From an uncultured Bacteroidales bacterium (GTDB lineage Bacteria > Bacteroidota > Bacteroidia > Bacteroidales > F082), in the NCBI GenBank assembly GCA_947307415.1, contig CAMZJA010000002.1, positions 124,001 to 188,000 of the forward strand: a stretch of 64,000 bases of DNA, in the 5' to 3' direction. Of this stretch, positions 16,697 to 26,091 are shown piece after piece (the first letter of the stretch is position 1; the number at the start of each line of letters is the position of its first letter). The position numbers and the translations under genes are program-made. The notes under the pieces are model-generated. The model was not told where the DNA came from, ran no database searches, and saw nothing but the letters and a program-made list of their open reading frames with translations.

Positions 16697-17748
16697 TTTC
16701 TGATGATTTTCAAGTATTCGTTCCAATCGCCTATGTCGGTCCACGACTTCTCGCTCACTGGGAAACATCCTACGCGGCCGCCTTTCTCGCGCACCTTCTC
16801 AATCAAGTCGGTGATATGATAGAAAGTATCGCTCGGTATTTCGTTAATCAATTGAGGTTCAAGGATATACACTCCGGTATTTATCATATAACTCTTGTCG
16901 GGTTTCTCCGAAATGCCTTCCATCAAGCCATCGGCACCCGTCTCAATGACACCGTAAGGGATATGGAACGACTTTATCGCCGTCACAATGGTGATGTCGT
17001 TTTTGTTATTCACATGATAATCATACACATCGCGGTAGTCCTGGTCGACGATGATGTCGCAATTCGACACGAAGAACGGCTTGTTGATCTTGCCTTTCAA
17101 CAACGACACGCTGCCGATTGTTCCAAGCGGTTTTTCTTCTTTCAGGAAGGTGATATCATATTTTTCTTCAATGTTGTTAAGATAATATTCTATGATTTCA
17201 CTCTTGTAATTGACTGAAAGATAATACTTTGTGCATCCGATACCCTTGAATTGGTCGAGAATTGTCTCCAAAATTGTCTTCTCGTTTATCGGGATGAGTG
17301 GTTTCGGAATGACGTTGGTTATCGGTTTGAGCCTTGTGCCAAGTCCGCCCGCCATGATAACGACGGGAACGTCAATTTTATCGATACGTCCCTGTTTTTT
17401 CTCGTTGAACATCTCCTTCCAGAAAAACACCTCGAGAAGCTGTCCGTCGTCGCTCACCAACGGCATGCATTCCGAACGCAGCTTATACATCTTGCTTTTT
17501 ATCGTCTCTATGCTGTCGGATGGCGTGGCGTAAATCTTGTTTTTATCTAAAATTGACAGGATATTCGAATTGATATCGATGTTTTTGATGATGGCACGCT
17601 GTATGTCGCCAATCGTCAAAATGCCGAGAAACTTCTCGTTTTCGAATACGAAAAGCAGCTTCACGCCTTTCTCGTCCATCTGTTTTAAGGCTTGAATCAG
17701 TGTGTTCGAGCCTTCGATGATCCTGTCTTTAATTTTTGTCAATTCCAT
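16693..17748 (-). CDS. CBS-domain sugar nucleotidyltransferase
   Basis: 351 aa. Residues 1-115 are a pair of CBS motifs (GVKLLFVFENEKFLGILTIGDIQRAI and ECMPLVSDDGQLLEVF), which usually bind an adenine nucleotide and act as a regulatory unit. Residues ~130-351 are an NTP_transferase domain: VVIMAGGLGTRLKPIT, PKPLIPI, a FFVSNCDIIVD metal-binding region, and a late INTGVYILEP. It would activate a sugar-1-phosphate to an NDP-sugar, perhaps tuned by cellular energy state. The same architecture occurs in other polysaccharide and flagellin-glycosylation loci, next to an epimerase as here. The exact sugar is not readable. Confidence 0.85.
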   Translation of the reverse strand: MELTKIKDRIIEGSNTLIQALKQMDEKGVKLLFVFENEKFLGILTIGDIQRAIIKNIDINSNILSILDKNKIYATPSDSIETIKSKMYKLRSECMPLVSDDGQLLEVFFWKEMFNEKKQGRIDKIDVPVVIMAGGLGTRLKPITNVIPKPLIPINEKTILETILDQFKGIGCTKYYLSVNYKSEIIEYYLNNIEEKYDITFLKEEKPLGTIGSVSLLKGKINKPFFVSNCDIIVDQDYRDVYDYHVNNKNDITIVTAIKSFHIPYGVIETGADGLMEGISEKPDKSYMINTGVYILEPQLINEIPSDTFYHITDLIEKVREKGGRVGCFPVSEKSWTDIGDWNEYLKIIRK

Positions 17749-17756
17749 AATAAATT

Positions 17757-18782
17757 TTATTTAGGGTCGTCCAAACCTTCGGTGTAGTCGCTCTCTTTTC
17801 CCCAAAGCTTCTCGAATCTGTTGATTTCCATCTCATGCTTCAAGTCACGAAGATATGTCATGTAGTCGTATCTCGGCTCATAACCAAGCTGTTCGATGGT
17901 TTTTGAGATATCCAGACAGAAATTGGGAGAATCAGGCATATTTCTGTTTATCACTATGCGCGACGGCTTGTCTTTCCGGCCAAAAACCTCTATCAAGCCT
18001 TGAATCTGCTCCATTCGCGACACCGGCATGTTGTTGCCGATGTTATAAACTCCGCTCTCACCGTCAGTCGTAAGCATCTTCTCGATAATCTGTGTGCAGT
18101 CTTTAACATAAAACACGTCGCGTTTGCACTCAGGATCGCCCCAAAGCTCAATGTCTTCACCCCGTTTTGCCTGCTCGATAATCGCCCTCTGACCTGTCCA
18201 GCGTTTCTTGCCGTCCTTAAACATCGTCGGGTTAGGATGATAACAGAAAACATTGGCAAAACGAATGATGTAATATTTGAAGCCATACTTGGCGGCATAG
18301 TGTTCGATTATGTCGCAGGCGGCGTTTTTAGTGATGCAATATATCGAATGGTCTGAATTCAACGGGAAACGGCTCGGCGCCTCGGCTGGAATAGGCTTCT
18401 GGCTGCCGTAAAGATAATAAACATCGGCCACAGTGCGCGGAAACACGAAACGCTCAGCGCCTACTCGCACAGCGTAGTCGAGTACATTCATCGTACCGTT
18501 GATGTTCGACTCCACAAACACCTTCGGATGATAGCCGTCCATCGTCGCCGGCAAAGTCGCGGCCATATGAATCACACCAAACACATCTTTCTGAGGCAGA
18601 ACGTCGAACGATTTCTCGTCGAGGATATCCATAGAGACATAAGGAATGCCGTAGTCGGCAAAAAATCCGTTGTCACTCTTGCGATGACCGGCCGCCACAA
18701 CATTAAATCCGACTTCCTTCAGATGCAGGGCGGTATAACACCCAACCTTACCTGTAGCCCCTAAAACAACCACTGTTTTCAT
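17757..18782 (-). CDS. NAD-dependent sugar epimerase/dehydratase (SDR)
   Basis: 341 aa extended short-chain dehydrogenase. N-terminal VVLGATGKVGCYTALHL gives the GxxGxxG nucleotide-binding loop; HMAATLPATM is the NAD-site strand; the catalytic pair is Tyr-x3-Lys in SIYCITKNAACD; RFANVFCYHPNP and VYNIGNN follow as in nucleotide-sugar epimerases. The substrate is probably the nucleotide sugar made by the neighbouring CBS-nucleotidyltransferase, 8 bp downstream, or a related one. The C-terminus (LWGKESDYTEGLDDP) is polar. Confidence 0.82.
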   Translation of the reverse strand: MKTVVVLGATGKVGCYTALHLKEVGFNVVAAGHRKSDNGFFADYGIPYVSMDILDEKSFDVLPQKDVFGVIHMAATLPATMDGYHPKVFVESNINGTMNVLDYAVRVGAERFVFPRTVADVYYLYGSQKPIPAEAPSRFPLNSDHSIYCITKNAACDIIEHYAAKYGFKYYIIRFANVFCYHPNPTMFKDGKKRWTGQRAIIEQAKRGEDIELWGDPECKRDVFYVKDCTQIIEKMLTTDGESGVYNIGNNMPVSRMEQIQGLIEVFGRKDKPSRIVINRNMPDSPNFCLDISKTIEQLGYEPRYDYMTYLRDLKHEMEINRFEKLWGKESDYTEGLDDPK

Positions 18783-18800
18783 ATCAAAATCTTATTTTTT

Positions 18801-21632
18801 CTAAACCAATGAACCTCCGTGCATGTACTCGAGGAACTGATGTTTCAAACCCTTACCGGCAGCTATCTGGGCTCCTCTGAAACGACCCCAGTTGCCTTCA
18901 ACAAGATCCCATCCATTTTCCGTGAGAGCAAAATCCCAAGCGATGAAAATATGGTCAGGGAACAGTAGATGCAGTTGTTTCGCTATTGACAGCAACTCAT
19001 TCCAACGTGGAATCTGATAACCGCTGAACTTTTTCTTAGAATCAGGATGATTTTCATATGTGTTACCGTTTATGTCGTAACCCTTCGACACTAATTTGCC
19101 GGTATCGCCATCGATTAAAGCAAATATGCCGCCAGCCGAAGTGTTGTCGACATACGAACCTTGCCTTCCCGTCCTGAAAATCGGGCACAGCACAAAGAAT
19201 CCGTTTTTGTTGCAAAACGACGAAAATCTCACTGTGTTCACCGATGTCGGATTCCACGCCGCCATGTCGTCCGACTGCTGAATCCTCTCTTCAATAAGCC
19301 ACATTCCCTTTGCCTTAACGAGTTTTCCATAGAGATTCGATGCAAAAGATTCATCACAAATTGTATCTACGAAAGCACCTATACCCTCCGAGCCTGTCCT
19401 CGGTTTCACGAAAACATCCTTCATCTCAAGGCACTCATTGATAAACTTGTCTTTTTCAGTATTTTCGTCAAACAACACGACTTTTCTATGGAAAAACTGC
19501 TTGGTTCGCTCGTAAAAATGATATTTATCGGTCAAATCTGTCAGATATTTCTCAAATCCGGTGACTTCCATCAAAGTCTTGTCTTCAAGAGTCTCTGTAA
19601 GATAAGTGTCTCTCGTTTCAGCATTTTTATTCGTAAAATCGAAGTAGAAATAGTCGCGCGGCCTCGTTTTGTAAGTGATATAGCAATCGATAATATCGTC
19701 TTCTATTCTCTCAACATATTGTTTATCAGCGAGTTGCTCTTTGGTAAGAAACGTCTCAACAGCCTCGTTCATCTGATCGCGGAACGACACCCGTCCGTAA
19801 ATCATCTCATCCATCATCCTGCGCTTGAAATACTCCACTTTTGCAGTGTTCTCATCAATGCGCTCCATCTCTATAGCATTGAAATCCAACATCTTAAACA
19901 CCAAATCCTTGCCTTTGCTATTCCAAACTTTCAATTTCTGATGAATCAGACGTATCACATCGCCGCAATCTTCGGTCGTTTCATAAGAAAAATGAACCAA
20001 AGCGAAGCATTGCTCAAACGTTCCTGAGTCCAAAATCGACGTTCCTACAGGTTTAAGCTGCTCTATCTTCAAAACTTTCGGATTATTGGCAATATCCTCA
20101 ATTCCTTCAACTTTTGCTATAGTTCCCGGCCACAAATAAACAGGGTAAACGCCGTGATGATTACCAGGAAACACAAAGTCGTCCGAACAATAACCCCTGT
20201 TGCCGAATGAGTCTTTCCACGCTTTTTTTTCATCAGAATCAATGCGGTCAAGGGTGCAATCTTCCGATTTTTCAGTATCGAAAGTGAACAAACCGCCTAC
20301 GCTGGTACCTTGCTTGCGGAATTTTACTGGAATTATCTCTTCTTTGCCAATAAAATGTGGCTTTCCATTGATATTTTCAAAGAAAACAAGCGTGTCGGGC
20401 ATACTTTTTCTATAGCCATACAACAAATCTGTCGAATCTCTGCGGATAATCACGCATTTTTCCACTTCCTGCTGACATTTCTCCAGTTTTTCGCTCACCT
20501 CCGCATAATTCTTACCCTCAACAATCACCTCGCCGTAACGATTCAAACTATTAGTGATTTTGTTTATCTTGTCGCCTTCCTTCAGATTCAACTCAAAGCT
20601 GTCAACGCCCGACATTTCAGGAATTTTGTTGATTTTCGGGTCGATTTTTTTGATCTCGCCCTCCGGCAGACAGAAAAACCTAACTCCCGAAGCCTTTTCT
20701 TTCCTACCCGCCGTGGTATTGACCTTCTCGCCCATCGTGATGTTAATCAGCTGATCTTCAACATTAATGCCAGTCGACAAAGGCACCAGCGTCGATGTGA
20801 TGAAATCTCCACCGAAACGCGGACTCGTCTCAATGACAAAAATTCCTTTTTTGTTGATTTTCAATTCAGTATGCGACGGACAATTCTCAAATTTCAAGCC
20901 TTTCGCAATCTTACTCACTATCTCACGAATAGTATCTTTTTGTCGTTCCGACAGATGTGCAGGCTGCTTGTGAGCCAATTCAACATTATACGGAATCTCG
21001 GTGGTTGTCTTTTCGGTAAACTGAATCACCTCCGACTTACCGTCGTAATGCAGTCCTTCGATGCTATATTCCTGACCTTCAATGAATTCTTCAACTAAAA
21101 CGCTAGGTTTATGGGTATATTCCATCGCTTCCGCGAACGCTCTCTGCAGCTCGTCATCGTCGTTACAGAGCTTCACGCCACGTGAGCCTGAGTTGTCGCG
21201 AGGCTTCACGATAACCGGAAAATCGAAACCTGTTTTCTCAAAATCCTCTACTTTATCGATCAAAACACCTTTTGCGCAAGGTATTCCGTTTTCGATAAAT
21301 CTCTGTTTCATCAGATACTTGTCAGTCGAAATCTCAGCTGTCTCAACAGAGAAAAACGGCAGGTGCAAAGCCTCAGCTATCCTCGCCATCATCACGAGTG
21401 GTTTGTCGGTCGCCGTCGTAATGATGCCCGCGACCTTGTATTTCTTCGCCACCTCCAGTGTTTTTTCGTAATCCTGACCGCCTACCACTTCAAAGACGTC
21501 GACATCATCCTTGCAGAAAGCGTCTTCACAGGGGTCAATGCCAACAGTGAGCAAACCTTTGGCTTTGCATCTGACAATCAACGACTTCTGCAACGGACCT
21601 ACACCGAAAACAAGTATCGTCTTCTTATCCAT
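18801..21632 (-). CDS. Double ATP-grasp protein (amino-acid-ligase-like + sugar-transfer-associated ATP-grasp)
   Basis: 943 aa, unusually large. Residues ~1-310 form an ATP-grasp ligase: an N-terminal Rossmann-like FGVGPLQKSLIVRCK, TDKPLVMMARIAEALHLPFF, PRDNSGSRGVKLC (ATP-binding loop), VLVEEFIEGQEYSIEG and ETSPRFGGDFITS. Residues ~315-600 are one or two beta-rich C-terminal modules like those of L-amino-acid ligases. Residues ~660-943 are a second ATP-grasp of the sugar-transfer-associated type (ATPgrasp_ST): FVKPRTGSEGIGAF, SVNTVRFSSF, DNTSAGGIFALIDGDTG and VEGNWGRFRG. ATP-grasp enzymes join a carboxylate to an amine, so I infer attachment of an amino acid or other acid to an amino sugar of the repeat unit. 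It overlaps the DegT aminotransferase gene by 8 bp, which fits. Confidence 0.8.
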   Translation of the reverse strand: MDKKTILVFGVGPLQKSLIVRCKAKGLLTVGIDPCEDAFCKDDVDVFEVVGGQDYEKTLEVAKKYKVAGIITTATDKPLVMMARIAEALHLPFFSVETAEISTDKYLMKQRFIENGIPCAKGVLIDKVEDFEKTGFDFPVIVKPRDNSGSRGVKLCNDDDELQRAFAEAMEYTHKPSVLVEEFIEGQEYSIEGLHYDGKSEVIQFTEKTTTEIPYNVELAHKQPAHLSERQKDTIREIVSKIAKGLKFENCPSHTELKINKKGIFVIETSPRFGGDFITSTLVPLSTGINVEDQLINITMGEKVNTTAGRKEKASGVRFFCLPEGEIKKIDPKINKIPEMSGVDSFELNLKEGDKINKITNSLNRYGEVIVEGKNYAEVSEKLEKCQQEVEKCVIIRRDSTDLLYGYRKSMPDTLVFFENINGKPHFIGKEEIIPVKFRKQGTSVGGLFTFDTEKSEDCTLDRIDSDEKKAWKDSFGNRGYCSDDFVFPGNHHGVYPVYLWPGTIAKVEGIEDIANNPKVLKIEQLKPVGTSILDSGTFEQCFALVHFSYETTEDCGDVIRLIHQKLKVWNSKGKDLVFKMLDFNAIEMERIDENTAKVEYFKRRMMDEMIYGRVSFRDQMNEAVETFLTKEQLADKQYVERIEDDIIDCYITYKTRPRDYFYFDFTNKNAETRDTYLTETLEDKTLMEVTGFEKYLTDLTDKYHFYERTKQFFHRKVVLFDENTEKDKFINECLEMKDVFVKPRTGSEGIGAFVDTICDESFASNLYGKLVKAKGMWLIEERIQQSDDMAAWNPTSVNTVRFSSFCNKNGFFVLCPIFRTGRQGSYVDNTSAGGIFALIDGDTGKLVSKGYDINGNTYENHPDSKKKFSGYQIPRWNELLSIAKQLHLLFPDHIFIAWDFALTENGWDLVEGNWGRFRGAQIAAGKGLKHQFLEYMHGGSLV

Positions 21633-22758
21633 TTATAGCTTTATCGAGTGTTTCAACAATAAAATCGACGTCGGCATCGCTCAGCGAGGCATACATCGGA
21701 AGAGTTATCTCATTATCCGTAACATATTCAGTTACAGGAAGTTCCGCCTTATAATCTTTGTAAATCGAAAACCTGTGAATGGCTGGATAATGCACACTGG
21801 TCTGCACTCCGCATTCGTGTATCTTGTCGCGGATGGCGTCGCGTCTTTCTTTCGTAGAATTTGTCAACACCACCGGCATGATGTAATTGCTAACAAACTC
21901 AGTGCAGTCGGCAAACGGCACCACCACACCTTTCACGTTGGCGAGTTTTTCCAGATATCTCTTTCTCACCGCGATACGTCTCTCAAGGTCGCCAGGCAAC
22001 TTCTTCATCTGCTCGATGGCTATAGAGGCGCGGATATCGTCCAAGCGATAGTTGTATCCGAGCTCCACAATGTCATACGCCGTGGCATGTCCGCCAGCCC
22101 TCTGATACGACATCGTCGTCATGCCATGCGAACGCAACAGCCTTGCTTTCTTGGCAAACTCCTCGTTGTTGGTGATGAGCATGCCGCCCTCACCCGTGCT
22201 GATGTTCTTGTTCGAGAAGAAGCTGAACGCCGCCACATCGCCAATGGTGCCCAGCTTCTTGCCTTTGTACTCCGAAAGCGGTCCGTGACATGCGTCCTCA
22301 ATGACTCTCAAGTTATGTTTTCTTGCAATCGCCATGATTTCGTCCATCTTAGCCGGGAAACCAGCCATGTGAACCACCACCATAGCCTTCGTCTTTGGCG
22401 TTATCTTTTTCTCAATCTCCTTCGGATCTATGTTCAGATGCTTCGGACTCACTATATCGCAGAAAACCGGCGTCGCTCCGACATATCTGATGCAGTTTAC
22501 CGATGCCGCGAACGTCAACGACGGACAAAGCACCTCGTCGCCCGGACCCAGTCCGCACAGCATGCAGGCAAGATGCAAAGCGCCGGTGCAATTTGTCACC
22601 GACACCGCATATTTCACATGAAACATGTCGATAAACATCTGTTCCAGCGCCTCGTTCTTCGGACCCGTCGAAATCCAGCCCGAGTTGATGGTGTCGAACG
22701 CCGCCTGCGCCTCTTTCTCGTCGAAATTCAGCTTAAACAAAGGAATTTTATAACCCAT
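21625..22758 (-). CDS. DegT/DnrJ/EryC1/StrS sugar aminotransferase
   Basis: 377 aa from the ATG at 22758 (MGYKIPLFKLNFDEKE). A 25-codon upstream extension overlaps the previous gene and is rejected. Family motifs: NSGWISTGP, TNCTGALHLAC, CPSLTFAASVNCI, IEDACHGPLSEYKGKKLGTIGD, SFFSNKNISTGEGG with the PLP lysine, GYNYRLDDIRAS. The enzyme is PLP-dependent and puts an amino group on a keto-sugar nucleotide, such as the 4-keto product of the dehydratase at 42391-44331. The amino sugar could then be the acceptor for the ATP-grasp protein encoded next. Confidence 0.9.
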   Translation of the reverse strand: MGYKIPLFKLNFDEKEAQAAFDTINSGWISTGPKNEALEQMFIDMFHVKYAVSVTNCTGALHLACMLCGLGPGDEVLCPSLTFAASVNCIRYVGATPVFCDIVSPKHLNIDPKEIEKKITPKTKAMVVVHMAGFPAKMDEIMAIARKHNLRVIEDACHGPLSEYKGKKLGTIGDVAAFSFFSNKNISTGEGGMLITNNEEFAKKARLLRSHGMTTMSYQRAGGHATAYDIVELGYNYRLDDIRASIAIEQMKKLPGDLERRIAVRKRYLEKLANVKGVVVPFADCTEFVSNYIMPVVLTNSTKERRDAIRDKIHECGVQTSVHYPAIHRFSIYKDYKAELPVTEYVTDNEITLPMYASLSDADVDFIVETLDKAING

Positions 22759-22780
22759 ATCGCTAATTTTTAAATTTTTA

Positions 22781-24487
22781 TCAGAAATCGTAATATTTTC
22801 TGTCCAAAGTAGTTCTGATACCAAAACTGACAATCAAATTATCTTGAATAAGGAACTTTTCCGCCTCGAAATGACGCTGTGTCACCTCAACAAAAACGTT
22901 CATATTATAGGCCGAATTCACCAGATACGAAACAATGAAATCATTAAACACAACAGTGGTCTTGCGGCCTGTCAACAGATAATGGCCATCATATGTGTCA
23001 TTACCGTTTTCATCCAAGTTCAAAGGGATTGCGGTGTTATAATCGTTGTAAACATTATGACCGTAGTTTGCCCAAACATTGTTTTCCACATCCCAATCGT
23101 CGCCATATTGTCCATAGTTCAACTTATACTTGAAATACAGGCGCTTCCAATTGTATTGCGCACGGAAAACAGCCTCCCAAAAGTTACCGCCCCAAGGATG
23201 CGCCAACGGCTCGTTGTAATGCGCGTAATTATCTTCACCGACAGTGTTTTCAGTGCCTTGCGGTGTGTGCGAATACATATACGGTCTCACGATATTGCCT
23301 TCCAACTGCAAAAACAGGTTCTTCACACCGAAACAATCGTAACTCTTCACACCAATTTGATATGACTGTTTATTGCCATAATAGCCTTTAAACGCAATGA
23401 ATCTCTTCACCGTCATCTCATCAAGGACAAACTGTCCGTAAACAGTGGTGTGCTTGCCTAAAATATAGCTGATATTCAAGCCCAAAAGCGCATTGTCGGC
23501 CGACCTTCCCGCATAATATTCCGCTGAACGCAAGAAAATTATAGGGTTGATATATTGAAAATCAAAGCCACGCTTCATGTCGATGGTGGTGTATGTCGAG
23601 TCGTTGACCATCACCTGCTGGTGAGTCTGCGCCGATGCCATCACAGCGTCAAAGAAGCCAATGTTCAAGCGCTTTGTGACAGCAAAATCCAAATAGTGAA
23701 TCACAGCCCACTTGCGAGCGTAGGTATTGTCGGCCAAAACCTTGTTTCTGTCGGTCATCTGAGCATACAAACAGGTGTACTGAATCCTCCAGAAATCAGC
23801 GGTGACCTTAAAATACGGATAGTTCGCGGCATTGTCCGACAACATCATCGAACGATAGCCGTCGCCAATGAAATTCTTGCCATATCCCAAAGTGGCATTC
23901 AACCATTTGGCCGGACGATAGGCCAAATATGCCGCGGCATTGGTAAAATCTCTGCCGTTTTTCTTAAAACGGTTGGCATGGCCTTGTCCCGGAACGACTC
24001 TGCATGTGTTGCAATATTCATCGATATACTCCGGAAAAACAGCCTGATTTTCACGGATATTCGTGTAAAAAGCAAAATTGTCGCCTATAGTTCCCTTTAT
24101 CTCCGCACCTCTAGTATTAACCCAAGTGGTTCTTGCGCCATCCGAACCGACCTCAAAATCAATAACAGGATTGATAGCCACATAATAATCATCACCCTTA
24201 ACTCTGATAAAATCATCATTAAAAATCGAATTCAAAATATAATTCGAAAACTTCCCTTTCCGGTTGATGTTAAAACGATATAAGTTATTGATACTGTCTA
24301 AGTTAACAATTTTTTTAAAGCTAGATTCCGACCAGCCTCGCATAGCTGTGTGGAATAAATATTGCGAACTGTAAGCAGCAGTCTGAACTTCCATCTCATA
24401 ATCGTCGTTGAGTGGAATCTGAAGCTCCTGCGAATTGACTAAAAAGCCAGCAAACACTAATAAAACAAAGAATAAATATTTTTTCAT
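22781..24487 (-). CDS. Outer-membrane beta-barrel, Wzi/RemB-like
   Basis: 568 aa with a type I signal peptide (MKKYLFFVLLVFAGFLVNSQ). The rest is a series of alternating polar/aromatic strands with many Tyr and Trp, ending in a C-terminal strand (TTLDRKYYDF), as in outer-membrane barrels. Segments such as WLNATLGYGKNFIGDGYRSMMLSD and FDFQYINPIIFLRSAEYY fit the Bacteroidetes RemB family, related to the capsule assembly protein Wzi. Within this operon a role in export or surface anchoring of the polysaccharide is likely; gliding seems less likely in this context. Confidence 0.75.
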   Translation of the reverse strand: MKKYLFFVLLVFAGFLVNSQELQIPLNDDYEMEVQTAAYSSQYLFHTAMRGWSESSFKKIVNLDSINNLYRFNINRKGKFSNYILNSIFNDDFIRVKGDDYYVAINPVIDFEVGSDGARTTWVNTRGAEIKGTIGDNFAFYTNIRENQAVFPEYIDEYCNTCRVVPGQGHANRFKKNGRDFTNAAAYLAYRPAKWLNATLGYGKNFIGDGYRSMMLSDNAANYPYFKVTADFWRIQYTCLYAQMTDRNKVLADNTYARKWAVIHYLDFAVTKRLNIGFFDAVMASAQTHQQVMVNDSTYTTIDMKRGFDFQYINPIIFLRSAEYYAGRSADNALLGLNISYILGKHTTVYGQFVLDEMTVKRFIAFKGYYGNKQSYQIGVKSYDCFGVKNLFLQLEGNIVRPYMYSHTPQGTENTVGEDNYAHYNEPLAHPWGGNFWEAVFRAQYNWKRLYFKYKLNYGQYGDDWDVENNVWANYGHNVYNDYNTAIPLNLDENGNDTYDGHYLLTGRKTTVVFNDFIVSYLVNSAYNMNVFVEVTQRHFEAEKFLIQDNLIVSFGIRTTLDRKYYDF

Positions 24488-24502
24488 TATAATAATTTTT
24501 GA

Positions 24503-25948
24503 TTATACCTTTTCAGAATGAGATTCCTCGATTTCGCTTCGCTTCACTCTGAATGACAGGGTAAACAATAAGGCATTGAAGAAACAGAAGAAAATAATGC
24601 CTTTCTGAACCTCAAACACCGACTCGAAAATCATGTTGAAGCCCATCATAAACAAAAACGAGAAATACAACAGGTCGACATGCTTCGTTTTTATCCAAAG
24701 CACAAGCGGAATCACAAAATAGGCGAGCAACAGCAACAAACCTATAACTCCAACGGAGATTATCGTCTCGAAAAACATGTTATGCGCGTTGATCTCATTG
24801 TCGATGGCATACCTAATAAACTGATACTCAACAAGATTGCTTCCAACAACCTCCGGGTCATAACCGACTTCAGCCGCTTTGCGCATGACATCCTTTCGCA
24901 TGTAATTCGACGGCTCGTAATATTTGTCGGCCATAACTATATCAATGTATTCCGCCATTTCCGGACTGATCTTTTCGACTATGCCGGCTTTGTATCTATA
25001 ATAAGAAGCCATGGTTTCGTCAGACCTATCGCCTGTGCCTACGCCAAAAAGCCAATTATCTTCCATTACAGCTTTATAACCCTTGAATTGCACAAGTCTA
25101 TGATCCGATGAATGCTCGGACGTCAGGTTTTTGATGGTACTAGTTATTCTCGCCACACTCTGCGGAAAAGCAATACATGTGCCGACAACCATAAACACAA
25201 AGACTCCACCCACGATATAGCCTATCTTCTTCTTTTTCATGATGAAAGTAAGCCAAATCCATTGGATTATGAAAAGAAGAACCATGCAGAGCAATCCCGC
25301 GCGCGACCGTATCAAAATAGTGAAAACAACCAGCAGAATATATGCTATAACATTGATTATCTTTACTTTACGACTGCTTTCACCAAAAATCTCGAGGAAA
25401 CAGAACATCAAGCCCAAACCAGTGTACATCGAAAGGTAGCTGTGATGCACGTAAAACAGCTGCATAAGCTCCTGGTCGAAGAAACGCTCGCTCGTGGCGC
25501 CGTTGAAAATCACGTCATACACAGCGTGCACGAGGTTTATCATGAAAAACAAAATACAGCTGAAAACAAGCGCGTAACCTATCGCCTTCAGCCTGTTTCT
25601 GTTCATATACGACATGTCGGAAATGATAAAAATAACCGGGAAAATCAGGAATCCGAGCTTCTTGCTCACCTGATCCCAACCTTCAGCCTGATTATCCGTA
25701 TGAATCATCCCGATGAGATAAATAAACCATGTCAAGGCAAAGATGATATAAGCCCATTTTAACTTGAGCTGAGCTTCGTTCATCTTGAATTTCTGGTCAA
25801 AAACAAGCTTCAAAACAGCGCAAAGCAGCAAAGCCACCTCACAATATTGCGCCGCAAGCCAGCTGAAAGGTATCGCAAAAGCTAAAAGCATCATTATTAT
25901 CAACTCCGCTTTTTGAAACGGCCTCAAACCTTCAAGAATTTTTGCCAT
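24503..25948 (-). CDS. O-antigen polymerase/ligase family membrane protein (Wzy-like)
   Basis: 481 aa with about 11-12 membrane helices and one large periplasmic loop in the middle (residues ~270-380, including YKAVMEDNWLFGVGTGDRSDE and NAHNMFFETIISVGVIG), the profile of the Wzy_C / WaaL family. The FGVGTG and HNMFFE motifs are typical. It would polymerise repeat units in the periplasm or ligate the glycan to lipid A core or another acceptor. The last ~17 codons (FRVKRSEIEESHSEKV) come from a dispersed palindromic repeat that has run into the gene end. It is the first gene of the operon; I see no convincing promoter in 25949-26026. Confidence 0.85.
   Translation of the reverse strand: MAKILEGLRPFQKAELIIMMLLAFAIPFSWLAAQYCEVALLLCAVLKLVFDQKFKMNEAQLKLKWAYIIFALTWFIYLIGMIHTDNQAEGWDQVSKKLGFLIFPVIFIISDMSYMNRNRLKAIGYALVFSCILFFMINLVHAVYDVIFNGATSERFFDQELMQLFYVHHSYLSMYTGLGLMFCFLEIFGESSRKVKIINVIAYILLVVFTILIRSRAGLLCMVLLFIIQWIWLTFIMKKKKIGYIVGGVFVFMVVGTCIAFPQSVARITSTIKNLTSEHSSDHRLVQFKGYKAVMEDNWLFGVGTGDRSDETMASYYRYKAGIVEKISPEMAEYIDIVMADKYYEPSNYMRKDVMRKAAEVGYDPEVVGSNLVEYQFIRYAIDNEINAHNMFFETIISVGVIGLLLLLAYFVIPLVLWIKTKHVDLLYFSFLFMMGFNMIFESVFEVQKGIIFFCFFNALLFTLSFRVKRSEIEESHSEKV
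24512..24558. repeat. Dispersed palindromic repeat inside the 3' end of the Wzy-like gene
   Basis: TCAGAATGAGATTCCTCG at the left and CACTCTGAATGACAG at the right give the family ends. Unlike most copies, this one is inside a reading frame and encodes the C-terminal tail. Confidence 0.7.
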
Positions 25949-26026
25949 ATATTAAATAATTGATAATTAAACAATTACATATGTCTTTATACAGCTTCGC
26001 CACTTGGGTCACATTCGCGAACCAAT

Positions 26027-26073
26027 AAAAAAAGCCTTATTTCTATTAATCCACAAAAATAAGACTTTTTTTT
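26027..26073 (-). terminator. Hairpin terminator of the acyltransferase gene
   Basis: A 12-bp stem with one mismatch (26031-26042 with 26058-26069), flanked by A and T runs on both sides. It lies 20 bp past the stop at 26092, between that gene and the polysaccharide operon. Confidence 0.7.
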
Positions 26074-26091
26074 AAATAAATATAAATTATA

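Noticed and set aside
16693..17748. CBS-nucleotidyltransferase as the missing RmlA
   Set aside because: RmlA has no CBS domains and the gene lies in the amidated-sugar cassette, so a separate sugar is more likely.
21511..22773. 420-codon open frame on the plus strand
   Set aside because: Antisense to the DegT aminotransferase, rich in His and Arg with no domain; a shadow of codon bias on the other strand.
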